NCBI GenBank assembly: GCA_019636345.1
Contig: JAHBXQ010000012.1
Location: 1 to 64,000 of the forward strand
DNA: 64,000 nucleotides
Reading direction: 5' to 3'
Origin: Pirellulales bacterium
GTDB lineage: Bacteria; Planctomycetota; Planctomycetia; Pirellulales; Lacipirellulaceae
Both the position numbers and the translations under genes were made by a program. Under the pieces are notes generated by a model. It worked only from the letters and a program-made list of their open reading frames with translations. It was not told the DNA's origin and did no database searches. Shown here in pieces: positions 1 to 9,671 of this stretch. Positions within the stretch are counted from its first letter, which is position 1. Each line of letters begins with the position of its first letter.

Positions 1-145
1 TGCACCGCTCGTCGCCGACTTCCGAGTAGAAGACATGCGCCTGACCGAAGCTCAACGCGAACGTCTGACAACGGTCCGGATGCTTGTGCAGCAGGTAGCC
101 GAGGTCGGTCGCCGGGCGGTGGGTCGTGGCGATCGTGAGCAGCAT
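1..145 (-). CDS. hen1: Hen1 3'-terminal RNA ribose 2'-O-methyltransferase, N-terminal fragment
   Basis: Reading down from an ATG at 145, the first 48 residues begin MLLTIATTHRPATDLGYLLH and continue with an ALSFGQAHVFYSE stretch. This is the typical opening of bacterial Hen1, where the conserved start is MLLTITTTHxPATDLGYLLHKHP followed by SFGxAHVFYPE. Hen1 methylates the 2'-OH of the 3'-terminal nucleotide of a cleaved RNA before ligation and works with the Pnkp kinase-phosphatase-ligase in RNA repair. Only the N-terminal, family-specific domain lies in the window; the methyltransferase domain and any adjacent pnkp lie beyond base 1. No longer in-frame start is needed because the motif begins at the Met. 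The assignment rests on recognition of the conserved N-terminus. Confidence 0.85.
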   Translation of the reverse strand, partial: MLLTIATTHRPATDLGYLLHKHPDRCQTFALSFGQAHVFYSEVGDERC

Positions 146-214
146 ATGACAAAAGTCTATCAGATGCGCCTTGATCGAGCGACGCATGGTCGACTTTTCG
201 CGCAATGCAGTGCT

Positions 215-475
215 TCACTGCTTGCCGCCTTGCCAATCCGAGTTCGCGCCCAAGAGAGTCTGCGTAAGCTTACCCCCCGAGACGACAAGCTCCGACAGCG
301 CCTCGCCGACGTGCCGATTCTCGATGACGAGGGGGTCGGCATCGCTTTCCTCTGCCGCCAACAGCGCGCTCTTTCGAAGCAGCTCGCGAATGAACGCGGC
401 AGTAGCGATCCCCCTGCTCCGACGGATTTAGATCGTCCCCGACGACGTCCGACCGCTTGTGCGCTCGATTAGCTC
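215..475 (-). pseudogene. Decayed AAA-family ATPase, C-terminal remnant
   Basis: The frame ending in TGA at 215-217 encodes about 70 residues with AFIRELLRKSALLAAEE, then VGEALSELVVSGGKLTQTLLG. This is the typical C-terminal lid of AAA ATPases, where helix residues FIRELLRRAAL precede a second helix and a (L)T(R/Q)SLLG tail. The frame is cut by a TAA at 428-430. Just upstream in the same frame is GELIERTSG, which resembles the strand that normally leads into the lid, so the stop appears to interrupt one former gene. Further upstream (476-768) no AAA Walker motifs can be read in any frame and no other gene is visible. I infer a truncated, stop-containing remnant lying 70 bp upstream of hen1 on the same strand. 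The family is fairly clear; the exact extent is not. Confidence 0.6.
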
Positions 476-768
476 GCCGCTTTGGAACCGCGCCTCCGCG
501 TCGACCCGACGCCAGTTTGTCACGCAGTCGCTGCAAGTCATCGCGAAGTGACAAAATCCGCCGCCTGCGGGCGATGGCTCGTTGACTGCTCCTTGGCAGT
601 CCCGTATCGCTGCCGTGAAAACAAGCGGCGGGGGCCGGACAGCCTCCCGACGCGAGCGGCCGCACGACGTTTCGGCGGCCGCGTCACTCGCCATTCATGA
701 ACCTGCCCGGGGCGTCGACGCACCAATGTCGCCGCAGGCTTGCGCGAGTGCGACAGAGACAATCTGCC

Positions 769-2742
769 TTATCGCCGGCGCTTTCGCTTCGATTTCTTGG
801 CGTTCTGCTTGCGTCTGCGGTCTCGAAGTCTCTCGGCCCGCTCTCGCTCCCACGCGAAGTACTCCTGGAACATCCACTCCAGAAAGCGATCGGTTTCCTC
901 CCACGCCGGTCGGAGGTGCTGCAGGCAGATCGCCGCCTCCTCGGGACTGCCGAGGGCGTAGGCCTCGGGCATCATCGGCGGTTCGTCGGACAGCAACAGC
1001 TTCATTACGTGGTCGTTGCCCTTGAAGGCCGCGCGAATCGCCTTTTTGGCCTTGGGGGAGCTCCCGCCGCCGCGGAACTCGACGAGCGCCTTCATGTACA
1101 ACCACAAGGCCGACCCTTCTGGGTACTGGTCGAGCACCTCGACGGCTTCGGCGTCGCGGTCCTGTTCGATCAGCAACGGAACAAGCTCGTACCGCACGCC
1201 CTGGTTGTCGTTGGGGTTGAGCGTGAGCATCTCTCGGTACTGTTCGATCGCGTCGCTGAGCTGACCGGCATCGGCCAATGCGACCGCCAGGCCCTCGCAA
1301 GCGCGCATGAAGGGCCGCGTCTCGTGGAATCCCCAGAATTGGCCCGCCAATTCCTCCATGTCTTTGCCCAGCGCCGTGGCCGCCGATTGCTTGGCGTTCC
1401 GGAACATTTCGATCCGGGCGTCGACCGCCCGCGTTGACTCGGCAACCAGAATGGCGGCTTCAATGTGGTTCGGGTCCTTGGTCAGCGCCTCCCGAGCCAA
1501 CAGCACCCGTCGTCGGCCGAAGCATCCCAGTGCATCCTGGTAGAGAGCTTCCGCACGCTCGGCAGGCGTATTGCGGGGCAGTTCGAAGTCATCCAGCCTG
1601 CGGCCCGTGAACTGAGCGTTAATTGCCTCGTTCAACTCGTCGATATCCAGGTCGCCGCCGACGGAGTCGATGAATTCCTGCACGCGGCGGAAATGGATCT
1701 CATGGCTTCGGCGGTCGGGCATCTTGCCCCGCCGAATCCACTCGGCGCGATCAGGCGGATCGACCAGATTGGGGATGGAGAATGCGCACTTGCGACGTTT
1801 GCCTGACAACTGAATCCACTTGGTCCAGCATCTGGAGTCCAACTCCTCTTCGGACGTCTGGGCGAGGCCTCTGAGCACGATCGTCAGGAAGTCGATTTCG
1901 ATGGGCGTCGGTCGGCGAGGTCCAGCCGGCAAAAAAAGATTGGCATCGGGAAACGCCTCTCCGGTTTCCAGCGGCAGGTCGAGTTCCTTCCATAGCTCGA
2001 CGTCTTCCGACGCCGCATCGGCGGGGCTCTCGTAGACGAAGCTGAACAAGCTCATCTGCCGAGGATCGATCTCTTGGGCCATCAGGCCGTAGTGGTCCTC
2101 GTCGTCTTGGTAGAAGCCAAGTCCGTAGCTCTGCGCTCCTGCGCCGAGAACGACGGCGTGCTTCATAAGGCGGGGCGGCCTAGGCGTTTCAATTTTGATC
2201 AGGTCAGCGTCGTCCAGCACTTCCCACAGCTTGGCCCGGTAGAACTCGGCGGCCGCTGCGGCATATTCTCGCAACTGGTCGTCGCTGCATCCCGCTTCCC
2301 GGAGCGACGGCAACGACGGCAGCGATGGCGACGCGACCGATTGGACGTGCTCGGCCAGTTCCCTGACGACCGTAGTCCAGTCGCCCATCTTGGCTCGGTA
2401 GTGCACGACGGTTCCTGATTCAGCCAAGCGCCGATTCAAGGCGTCGGCAAACTGGCGATCGTTGCAGTCGATCTGCGCGGGCCGGTAGGGAAACTCGTGT
2501 CTTTCCGACAGCTCGAGCATGGCGTCGACGAACTGGTCGAAGGCGTCATCGGCGTCCGCCATGACGGGCTGGGCGTGGATCAACTCGCTCGGCACGCCCC
2601 GCCACAAGATGAGGCCGATCCGGCTGGGCGCCTCAGCGGCCGGAATCCCCGTCAAATCAGCCAACGTGGCGACGCCGCCCTGCCATATCTCGTCCGGATT
2701 GACCGGCAGCGACAGAAACTCCTTGAACGTTCGGCCGTCCAT
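769..2742 (-). CDS. ST7/TPR-like protein with uncharacterised N-terminal domains
   Basis: This 657-residue protein has no signal peptide or membrane segment, so it is probably cytoplasmic. The N-terminal half (about 1-390) matches nothing I can name with confidence; it resembles uncharacterised DUF domains with many Trp and Asp residues. The C-terminal half (about 400-620) reads as helical repeats with the pattern LNPNDNQGVRYELVPLLIE, then paired helices around AVEVLDQYP and a GSPEEAAICL segment. That pattern is characteristic of bacterial proteins related to the ST7 family. The protein ends in a strongly basic tail (RRRKQNAKKSKRKRRR). It stands alone on the minus strand, 186 bp downstream of the ABC adaptor gene. 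A protein-protein scaffold role is plausible but not shown. Confidence 0.75.
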   Translation of the reverse strand: MDGRTFKEFLSLPVNPDEIWQGGVATLADLTGIPAAEAPSRIGLILWRGVPSELIHAQPVMADADDAFDQFVDAMLELSERHEFPYRPAQIDCNDRQFADALNRRLAESGTVVHYRAKMGDWTTVVRELAEHVQSVASPSLPSLPSLREAGCSDDQLREYAAAAAEFYRAKLWEVLDDADLIKIETPRPPRLMKHAVVLGAGAQSYGLGFYQDDEDHYGLMAQEIDPRQMSLFSFVYESPADAASEDVELWKELDLPLETGEAFPDANLFLPAGPRRPTPIEIDFLTIVLRGLAQTSEEELDSRCWTKWIQLSGKRRKCAFSIPNLVDPPDRAEWIRRGKMPDRRSHEIHFRRVQEFIDSVGGDLDIDELNEAINAQFTGRRLDDFELPRNTPAERAEALYQDALGCFGRRRVLLAREALTKDPNHIEAAILVAESTRAVDARIEMFRNAKQSAATALGKDMEELAGQFWGFHETRPFMRACEGLAVALADAGQLSDAIEQYREMLTLNPNDNQGVRYELVPLLIEQDRDAEAVEVLDQYPEGSALWLYMKALVEFRGGGSSPKAKKAIRAAFKGNDHVMKLLLSDEPPMMPEAYALGSPEEAAICLQHLRPAWEETDRFLEWMFQEYFAWERERAERLRDRRRKQNAKKSKRKRRR

Positions 2743-2928
2743 TCTCAGCCCTTTCTGCCTTTCGCGAGGATGCGGCGCCGAGCGATTGACCGCGATTCCG
2801 TCGGCCTTCGCGTGACAAGAAGCTTAACGTAGTACTGTTCGCCGGTTTGGTGAAGTCTTGCCTGCTGCGCAGCGGCGCATGGCTTGGCTCGTCCTTCATC
2901 CTGTCAGCAAGCTGATCGGCCCTGGCCT

Positions 2929-4161
2929 TTACCGGGGCACGACCGCCGCTCCGTCGGCCACGTTGTCGCCTGGGTGAACGACGACCATGTCGCCGGGTGC
3001 GAGGCCCGCGACGACCTCGGCTTCCAGTCCGTTGTGCAGGCCGATCTTCACGAGCTTCTCGCGGGCGATCCCTTCGACGACCTGGAACACGGCCCACTGG
3101 TCGCCGACGCGGAACAGGGCGCTGGTGGGCGCTTTGATCACGTCCTTCGCCTCGGCGGCGACGATCCGGGCCTCGACGCGGAAGCCGTCCCCCAACGCGG
3201 CCCGCTCCTCGGGCGGGTCGACTAGGTCGACAATCACGTTGACGCGCTGCTCCTCGACGCCCAGGGTCGAGATCTTCGTGAAGGCCGAGGGCTCGACGAG
3301 ACGGACTTGACCATGCAGCGGCTTGGGGCCGCCCCAGTGTTCCAAGAGGACCTCGGCGCCCGGCTTGATCCGCACCGCGTCGCGCGACAGGACGTCGATC
3401 TCGACTTCCAGGTCGGTCGGGTCGCCGAGCTCGAGCAAGTTCGCCCCCGGAGCGACCACGGCGCTGCTCTCCTGCAGGATGCGCAGCACCCGCCCGTCGA
3501 TCGGGGCGAGGATCCGCAGGTTCGTGTCGCCATTGGCCTCGGCGGCGAGCAACTCCTTGGCAGTCGCTCCGCCGGGACGCGATCGCAGCAGCGCGGCGCG
3601 GGCCTGATCGAGTTCAAACTGGGCGATGTCCTCCGCATATTGGGCGCTGCGCACCAGCGCCGAGCGGGCTTGATACGTCATCAGCTTGGCGTCGACTTCG
3701 CTCTCGCTGACGGCTTGCGGGGTTTGCCGACGGGCGTCGCGCGCCCGACGCAACTCGGTCTCGGCGAGCGTCTGATTGGCGATCGCCTCCTCCAGCAGGG
3801 GCGCCATCCGCTTGAGCTTCGACTCGGCGGCGCGGACCGCCGCCTCGGCCTGCAGCACGGTGCGGGCGTCGAGCAAGTCGGGGTCGCGGGGCTCGATGAT
3901 CGCCAGCAGCGTCTCGCCCGATTCGATCTCGTCCCCCGGGTCGAGATCGATCCGCAGCAGCCGTCCCCCCAGCGGGGCCGAGACGACATATCGCTCGCGG
4001 ATGCGCGTCTTGCCGTCTTGGTCGACCGTATCGCGGATGTCGCCGCGGGTGACGGCGGCCATGTCGACCTCGACCGGCGCCGGCATCAGACCGTAGACCA
4101 GCGCCGCCGCGACCGCCGCGACGAGCAGACCAAGCAGCAGTTTACGACCGAGACTTCGCAT
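2929..4161 (-). CDS. HlyD-type periplasmic adaptor of an ABC exporter
   Basis: This is a membrane-fusion protein of about 410 residues. An N-terminal membrane anchor (LLLGLLVAAVAAALVYGL) is followed by a beta-barrel/lipoyl half (RDTVDQDGKTRIRERYVV, LGGRLLRIDLDPGDEI), a long coiled-coil hairpin rich in Glu and Arg (about 100-200), the second lipoyl half (LRILAPIDGRVLRI) and C-terminal barrel domains ending in GDMVVVHPGDN. It should link the inner-membrane permease encoded upstream to an outer-membrane channel. I place the start at the Met before the anchor (MRSLGRKLLLG); a start 10 codons further upstream is also possible and would leave only 4 bp to the permease stop. It is the last gene of a three-gene operon. 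The substrate is unknown. Confidence 0.9.
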   Translation of the reverse strand: MRSLGRKLLLGLLVAAVAAALVYGLMPAPVEVDMAAVTRGDIRDTVDQDGKTRIRERYVVSAPLGGRLLRIDLDPGDEIESGETLLAIIEPRDPDLLDARTVLQAEAAVRAAESKLKRMAPLLEEAIANQTLAETELRRARDARRQTPQAVSESEVDAKLMTYQARSALVRSAQYAEDIAQFELDQARAALLRSRPGGATAKELLAAEANGDTNLRILAPIDGRVLRILQESSAVVAPGANLLELGDPTDLEVEIDVLSRDAVRIKPGAEVLLEHWGGPKPLHGQVRLVEPSAFTKISTLGVEEQRVNVIVDLVDPPEERAALGDGFRVEARIVAAEAKDVIKAPTSALFRVGDQWAVFQVVEGIAREKLVKIGLHNGLEAEVVAGLAPGDMVVVHPGDNVADGAAVVPR

Positions 4162-4195
4162 GGAGATCGGAGTTTGGAGAAACGGTCGCACGCGA

Positions 4196-6565
4196 TCACT
4201 CGCGCGACTTCAGCACCGCCACGAGGTCGAGGTGGTCGAGGCTGCGGCGGACGATCAGGCCGCTTGCGGCGGCGGCCAGGATGACGACCGTCGCGGCCCA
4301 GGCGTAGGTTTTGTTGCTGACCACCAGCGGGAAGCGAAACAGCTCCTGATCGAACGCCGTGCACATGTACCACGCGAACCCGCGACCGACGACCAGTCCC
4401 AGCGGGATCGCCAGCGCGGTGACGATCGCCAGCTCTCCCAGCAGGATCGCCGAGATCTCGCCGCGGGTGAAGCCCATGACGCGCAGCGTCGCCAACTCAC
4501 GGCCCCGCTCGGCCAGCGAAATGCGGGCGCTGTTGTACACGACCCCGACGGCGATCACCACGGCGAAAAACAGGTTGATCGACTTCATCACCCGCAGGTT
4601 CTCGGCGATCGTCGCGTTGAAGCTGCGGACGGCGTGCTCTTTGACGTTCACCGAGGCGACGCCGGGGGTCTCTTTCAGTTCACGGTAGAGCGATTCCTGG
4701 TACGACGAATCGACGAGCATTTGCACGCCGGTCACGACGGGGCCCTCGCGCATCAGCCGCCGCAGGGCGTCGATCTCCATGTAGGCCGACAGGCCCGCAA
4801 AGTCCTGCAGCGTCGCGGCGACCAGCACGCGGACGCGGGGGCGCTTCTCCTGGAGCACCTCGACCTCGACCCAGTCGCCGACGTTGATCCCCAGCACCTC
4901 GGCGAGCTTCTTGGAGAGCAGCAGCCCGTCGGGGGGGAGCGGCGTCTCGCGGCCGTCCATGTTCACGAGCCCCAAGAGGTCCGAGTCGCGACGAATCCCC
5001 TGGATGCCCACGCGGCGCGAGCGCGGCCCGGCTCGCAGTCGCGCCGAGACGGATCGAGTCGGTTCGGCGCGCAGCACCCCCGGCATGCGGCTCACCTCGA
5101 ACAAGGCCCGCTCGGCGACAGGCTCGTTCGTGCCGATCGCCATGTCGTACTTCTGCACCCAGTGAAACTGAGCGGCCATCATGTAATCGACCGAGTCCTG
5201 AAAAAAGTTCCCCAGCACCAAGACCGCCGCCGCCAGCGAGATGGCGAACGTGGACAGCGCGGTCTTGAACGGATGTCGTTCGAGTTGGCGGACGATCATC
5301 AGCAGCACCGGCGGAATGAGATGCCCCAGGCCGAGCCGCTCCATGAGCGTGGCGCCGAACGACGCGGGGGGCTCGGGGCGCATCGCCTCGGCGGGGGGAA
5401 GTCGGATGGCGCGGATCACGGCGCCGAGGGTCCCCAGCACCCCGGCCAAGGCGCTCACCCCGGCCGCCGCCGCGAGAACCGAGAAGTAGATGCGGTACTG
5501 AAATTCGGGGAAGTGAAACAGCTTGGCGTACATCGACGTGGTGACGCGCCCGAACCACAATCCGCCGGGGATCCCCAGCGCCAAGGCGCCCCCGACGATC
5601 AGCAGCACCATCGTGACGTAGTGCCAGCCGACCTCGAGGTTCGAGTAGCCGAACGCCTTGAGGGCCGCGATCTGTTCCCGCTGGCTGTTGATGGTGCGCG
5701 ACATGACGACGTTCAGCAGGAACGCCGCCACTCCCAGGAAGATCGACGGGGCGAACATCCCCATGTTGCGGTTTTGTTCGATCTCGTTGTCGACGAACTG
5801 GTGCGAAAGTTGATCGCGGCGTCCGTACGCGCCGAGCCCGCCGTAGCGCTCGGTCAGCTCGTCGAGCCGCTGGATGACGTCCGCCTCGTTCGCGCCCCGC
5901 AACAGCGACAGCGAGACGTCGTTGAACGCCTCGTCGAGATCGTACGCGATGGAGAGCGCCTCCTCGTTCATGAAGAAGACGCCGAAGTGGGCGTTGTCGG
6001 GCACGATGTCGCCCGGCTTAATCTCGTAGATGTACTCGGGCGACAACACGATCCCCACGATCCGCAACCGCTTCATCCGGCCGTTGATGATCGCGGCGAT
6101 CGTGTCGTCGAGCTGGAGATTGTTGGCGATCGTGAACGCCTCGCTGGCGAGCGTTTCGTCGTCGGCCAGCGGAGTCAGCCATCGCCCGCGGCGGAGGTAC
6201 AGGCGGTTGAGCGCCGGCTCGCGGCCGTCGGGGACGGAGATCAGCCGCCCGCTGGCGGGCTCCGCGAGGCCGGGAACGCTGAGGTTCACCGGAACGACGA
6301 TCCGCGTCTGCACGCGGGCGACGCCGGGGATCTCGGCGATCCGGGCCGCGAGCGTGTTCGGGGCCCGTTTGACGCTGGCGAAGACCTGGGCGAAATCGAA
6401 CCGCTCGTAGTAGGTCCGCTGCGTCAGGTCGAGCGAGTGGAGCATGCTCCGCGACAGAATGAACAGCGCCACCCCGCACGACATGACGATCGCCACCGCC
6501 GAGGCGAGCCCCTTGATCTGCCAGAGATCGCGAAGCGTCTTGCGGTGGAGGGCGGAGAGGAGCAT
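4196..6565 (-). CDS. ABC transporter permease with two FtsX-type domains
   Basis: A 789-residue permease. It has an N-terminal membrane helix ([20 protein letters not shown]), a large periplasmic domain (about 50-270), three helices around [15 protein letters not shown] and the [17 protein letters not shown] region, then a second cycle: helix ([15 protein letters not shown]), extracytoplasmic domain, and three C-terminal helices including [16 protein letters not shown]. That last motif is the classic FtsX/MacB cytoplasmic coupling loop, and an equivalent ([12 protein letters not shown]) occurs in the first half. The duplicated FtsX architecture is typical of LolCDE/MacB-like exporters, here fused in a single chain. 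It lies between the ATPase gene (75 bp upstream) and the adaptor gene. The likely job is export or mechanotransmission; the substrate is not indicated. Confidence 0.92.
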   Translation of the reverse strand: MLLSALHRKTLRDLWQIKGLASAVAIVMSCGVALFILSRSMLHSLDLTQRTYYERFDFAQVFASVKRAPNTLAARIAEIPGVARVQTRIVVPVNLSVPGLAEPASGRLISVPDGREPALNRLYLRRGRWLTPLADDETLASEAFTIANNLQLDDTIAAIINGRMKRLRIVGIVLSPEYIYEIKPGDIVPDNAHFGVFFMNEEALSIAYDLDEAFNDVSLSLLRGANEADVIQRLDELTERYGGLGAYGRRDQLSHQFVDNEIEQNRNMGMFAPSIFLGVAAFLLNVVMSRTINSQREQIAALKAFGYSNLEVGWHYVTMVLLIVGGALALGIPGGLWFGRVTTSMYAKLFHFPEFQYRIYFSVLAAAAGVSALAGVLGTLGAVIRAIRLPPAEAMRPEPPASFGATLMERLGLGHLIPPVLLMIVRQLERHPFKTALSTFAISLAAAVLVLGNFFQDSVDYMMAAQFHWVQKYDMAIGTNEPVAERALFEVSRMPGVLRAEPTRSVSARLRAGPRSRRVGIQGIRRDSDLLGLVNMDGRETPLPPDGLLLSKKLAEVLGINVGDWVEVEVLQEKRPRVRVLVAATLQDFAGLSAYMEIDALRRLMREGPVVTGVQMLVDSSYQESLYRELKETPGVASVNVKEHAVRSFNATIAENLRVMKSINLFFAVVIAVGVVYNSARISLAERGRELATLRVMGFTRGEISAILLGELAIVTALAIPLGLVVGRGFAWYMCTAFDQELFRFPLVVSNKTYAWAATVVILAAAASGLIVRRSLDHLDLVAVLKSRE

Positions 6566-6640
6566 GGGGCTCGGCCTGCGAGTGATGCGACTGGCCGCGA
6601 AGACTGTGCTCGACGTAGACCGCGACGGCGCGACTTTTGA

Positions 6641-7447
6641 CTACCAATCGAGTTCGCACGCCGGGCGGCGAGTCTTGTTGACGTCGACGCTGGTGATCCG
6701 TCCCGCGGAGACGTGGATGACGCGGTCGGCCATCTCGGCGATGACGGCGTTGTGCGTGATCACCGCGGTGGTCGTCCCCAGGTCGGCGTTGATTCGCTCG
6801 ATCGCCTCGAGCACGAGGATGCCGGTCTGCACGTCGAGCGCGCCGGTCGGTTCGTCGCACAACAGGACGTCGGGCTGCTTCGCCACGGCGCGGGCGATCG
6901 CCACGCGCTGCTGCTCGCCCCCCGAGAGCTGGGCCGGAAAGTGATTCATCCGCTCGCCCAGGTCGACCATCCGCAGCGCCTCGGCGGGATCCATCGGGTC
7001 GCGGGCGATCTCGGTGATGAGGCTGACGTTCTCCAGAGCCGTGAGGCTGGGGATGAGATTGTAAAACTGAAAGACGAACCCGACGTGATCGCGACGATAG
7101 CGGGTCAAGGCGCCGTCGTCGAACTCGGTCAGCTCGCGGTCGCGATAGTGGACCGAGCCTGCGGTGGGCGAGTCGAGCCCGCCGAGGATGTTGAGCAGCG
7201 TGCTCTTGCCGCTGCCCGAGGCGCCCAGCAGCACGACGAACTCCCCGGCGTAGAGATCGAGGTCGATGCCGCGCAGGGCCTGCACGTCGACCTCGCCCAT
7301 ATGATAGGTCTTCGTGACCCCGCGCGCGGCGAAGACGCTGGGACGCGCAGCAACAGTGGGGAGATTCGCGGCAGTCACGCGGCTCAAGCGACGGAATCGA
7401 AGCACGGGGGGACAAGCAAGTATCGCGCCGGGACCGCCGGGCGTCAA
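6641..7447 (-). CDS. ABC transporter ATP-binding protein (LolD/MacB type)
   Basis: The nucleotide-binding subunit of the operon. Walker A is GASGSGKS (about residues 75-82), the Q-loop is in [18 protein letters not shown], the signature is [14 protein letters not shown], Walker B is [12 protein letters not shown], and the switch His is in AVITHN. The FYNLIP/LTALEN Q-loop and the short (about 230-residue) core are typical of the LolD/MacB family that pairs with FtsX-type permeases. The first ~35 residues before [16 protein letters not shown] have no family equivalent, so the true start may be one of the downstream GTG or other codons; the ATG at 7447 is the longest choice. It is the first gene of the operon. 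The short intergenic space to 7558 must carry divergent promoters for this operon and the TIGR03790 gene. Confidence 0.92.
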   Translation of the reverse strand: MTPGGPGAILACPPVLRFRRLSRVTAANLPTVAARPSVFAARGVTKTYHMGEVDVQALRGIDLDLYAGEFVVLLGASGSGKSTLLNILGGLDSPTAGSVHYRDRELTEFDDGALTRYRRDHVGFVFQFYNLIPSLTALENVSLITEIARDPMDPAEALRMVDLGERMNHFPAQLSGGEQQRVAIARAVAKQPDVLLCDEPTGALDVQTGILVLEAIERINADLGTTTAVITHNAVIAEMADRVIHVSAGRITSVDVNKTRRPACELDW

Positions 7448-7557
7448 ATCGCGAACGTGTCCCAGTCCTCGATTTGTCTCGCAGCGGCGTCAGGGGTACA
7501 ACGACGATAGTCCGCTAGCGGGCTAGCCGCACTTCTTTGTGAGAACTGGACTCGTCT

Positions 7558-9252
7558 ATGAACCGCCTGACGCCGTTGTTGTTCACGGCGACGCTCCTCG
7601 TGCTGCTGTTTGCGCAGCGGGCTGACGCGGGGGGCGGGCCGCAGAACGTGTTTCTGGTGGCCAATCCCGAAAGTCCCGAGTCGCTGCGGATCGCCAACGA
7701 ATACGTCGCAATGCGCGGCATTCCCGGCGGCAACGTGTTCTACCTGCCGTGGAATCCGGCGCAATTCCGCACCCGGGGCGCCACGTTTCGGGACAAAATC
7801 CTGCTGCCGATCCTCAAGGAGTTGGACGCCCGGAATCTGGGCGGGCAGATCGATCAGGTCGTCTACAGCTCTCACTATCCTTGGTTCGTCGATTTTCGCG
7901 ATCTTCACCCCGTCGCCGAGCAGCGGTCGATCGACATGCCGGTGGCGTCGTTGACGGGCGCCACTTATCTGTACCAGTTCATCGTCGCCGATCGGCGGGA
8001 GTTCACGGCGCTCAACACGAATTTCTACTTTCAAGAGCCGACTGCGGGAGTCACCAAATCGCAGGCCTTCCACAGCCATGCCTCCTGGCAGCCAGATGCC
8101 AAAGCGGGCGCCGAGGGGCTGCGATACTTGATGGCGACCGCGCTGGCGGCGAACGTTCAGAGCATGCGCGACGCGGACGACGCGGTGCGGTACTTGCGAC
8201 GAGCGGTCGACGCCGACGGCAAGAAGCCGCACGGGGTGTTCGTGTACATGGACAACAGCCCCAACCCCCGCACGCTGGCGCGACGCGCCGGATTTGAGGC
8301 GGCGATCGCGGAATTGGAGTCGCTGGGCCAGCAGGCGAGCATCGTCAAAGGAATCGTGCCCAGCGGGCAACGAGCCGTGTCGGGAATCACGACCGGGGCC
8401 CCGCAGGTGCGGCTGGCGGGTTCCAACAGCACGCTCGTTCCCGGGGCGATCGTCGACAATCTGACCAGTCATGGCGGTTACTTCGCCCCGCCCCGGACCG
8501 AAAAGTCGCAGACCTTGCTCACCGACTATCTGCATTACGGCGCCGCCGGGGCCTCGGGGACGGTGATCGAGCCGTTCGCCGTCCCGCAGAAGTTTCCGGC
8601 CCCGACGCTTCACGTTCACTATGCCCGCGGCTGTTCGCTGGCCGAAGCGTTTTATCAGTCGGTGCAAGGACCGTTTCAACTGCTGATCGTCGGCGATCCG
8701 CTGTGCCAACCCTGGGCGACGATCGGCAGGGTCGACCCCGCATTGCCGGGACTCCTGCCGTCGCTCGCAGGGACCGTCGAGTTGAAGCCGACCGTGACGT
8801 ATTCCGACGACGCTCGCGCCGAACGGCTCGAGTTGTTCGTCGACGGTCGCCGGGCCGCGATCGCGGCTCAGGGCCAGCCGCTGTCGATCGACACCGCGAA
8901 GCTGGGCGACGGCTACCATCGGTTCGACGTCGTGGCGATCGGCGCGACGCCGATCGAGACGCAAAGCCGCTGGAGCGATTGGATCATGGTCAGAAACGGT
9001 CGTGATGCGTTGCAGTTGTCGGCCGTTCCCGGCGGGTCGTCGGGGCAGGAGATCGTCGTCCAGGCGACGTGCACCCGCGAGGCCGAGATCGTCCTGCTGC
9101 ACAACGGGCGCGAGGCAGGAAAGATTTCCGGCCGCAGCGGGCAGGCTTCGATCCCCAAAAGCTTGCTCGGCCCCGGCCCCGTGCTGATCGAAGCGCGCAC
9201 GACCGACACGCCCCCGCTGTCGTCACGACCGCTGAAACTGCAGGTCGACTGA
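7558..9252 (+). CDS. TIGR03790 family secreted protein
   Basis: A 564-residue protein with a signal peptide (LFTATLLVLLFAQRADAG). It then has GGGPQNVFLVANPESPES and IANEYVAMRGIPGGNVFYLPW, the hallmark opening of the TIGR03790 family, in which the text NxxSxxSxxIAxYYxxxRxIP is conserved. The family is common in planctomycetes and verrucomicrobia, and its biochemical function is not known. The middle part contains GVFVYMDNSPNPRTLARRAGF and GAAGASGTVIEPF, the latter reminiscent of cysteine-peptidase-like folds. The C-terminal 170 residues look like Ig-like or carbohydrate-associated modules ending in LSSRPLKLQVD. It is divergent from the ABC operon. A GC-rich hairpin (9251-9267) directly overlaps the stop codon and could act in termination, although no T-run follows. 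Confidence 0.85.
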   Translation: MNRLTPLLFTATLLVLLFAQRADAGGGPQNVFLVANPESPESLRIANEYVAMRGIPGGNVFYLPWNPAQFRTRGATFRDKILLPILKELDARNLGGQIDQVVYSSHYPWFVDFRDLHPVAEQRSIDMPVASLTGATYLYQFIVADRREFTALNTNFYFQEPTAGVTKSQAFHSHASWQPDAKAGAEGLRYLMATALAANVQSMRDADDAVRYLRRAVDADGKKPHGVFVYMDNSPNPRTLARRAGFEAAIAELESLGQQASIVKGIVPSGQRAVSGITTGAPQVRLAGSNSTLVPGAIVDNLTSHGGYFAPPRTEKSQTLLTDYLHYGAAGASGTVIEPFAVPQKFPAPTLHVHYARGCSLAEAFYQSVQGPFQLLIVGDPLCQPWATIGRVDPALPGLLPSLAGTVELKPTVTYSDDARAERLELFVDGRRAAIAAQGQPLSIDTAKLGDGYHRFDVVAIGATPIETQSRWSDWIMVRNGRDALQLSAVPGGSSGQEIVVQATCTREAEIVLLHNGREAGKISGRSGQASIPKSLLGPGPVLIEARTTDTPPLSSRPLKLQVD

Positions 9253-9671
9253 CCCCGCGCGGGGGTCGCAGGCGCAATCGGCACGATCGGCGCCAGACGG
9301 CGAAGAGTCCTGTCGCGGCCGAGCGGTCGTGCGGGCGGCGCCGGCTGTGCGGCCAGGGGGAGTCGCGGCATCGTTGACACTCCCCAAGCCGGGGATACGA
9401 TGGACTTTACGTCACGGGAGCCAGGACCGTCCCCCGGCGGCGGGAGGCGACCGCAGCGTCGTCTCAGGCGGCCGCGACCCTCTCTTGTTCGACGGGGATG
9501 ACGGCGACGTGAGATCGCACGAGGCGTTCTGCCTGCATCCCGCCGACGCGGGCGTTCGCCCGCCGGTCGGATGCTTTGATTCTTGAGACTCGACGAATTT
9601 GCCGCGTCGCCTCCGGGCGACTCGTCCTTACGCACCGCACTTCACGCACACTCTCGTTGCTCTGAGCATTC
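9253..9671 (+). other. Non-coding stretch upstream of the large TPR gene
   Basis: No reading frame here has a convincing start, family resemblance or codon pattern. It begins with the small hairpin gacccc-gcgcg-ggggtc at 9251-9267, and the remainder presumably carries the promoter and leader of the TPR gene. I can see no clear -35/-10 pair, which is usual for high-GC planctomycete DNA. Confidence 0.5.

Noticed and set aside
4160-6640. An 826-residue plus-strand open frame opposite the permease
   Set aside because: Arg/His/Asp-rich composition without hydrophobic segments or motifs, and the opposite strand encodes a clear FtsX permease.
7514-7527. gctagcgggctagc palindrome in the divergent promoter region
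   Set aside because: Short, GC-rich and of a type found by chance in such DNA; no binding motif is known.
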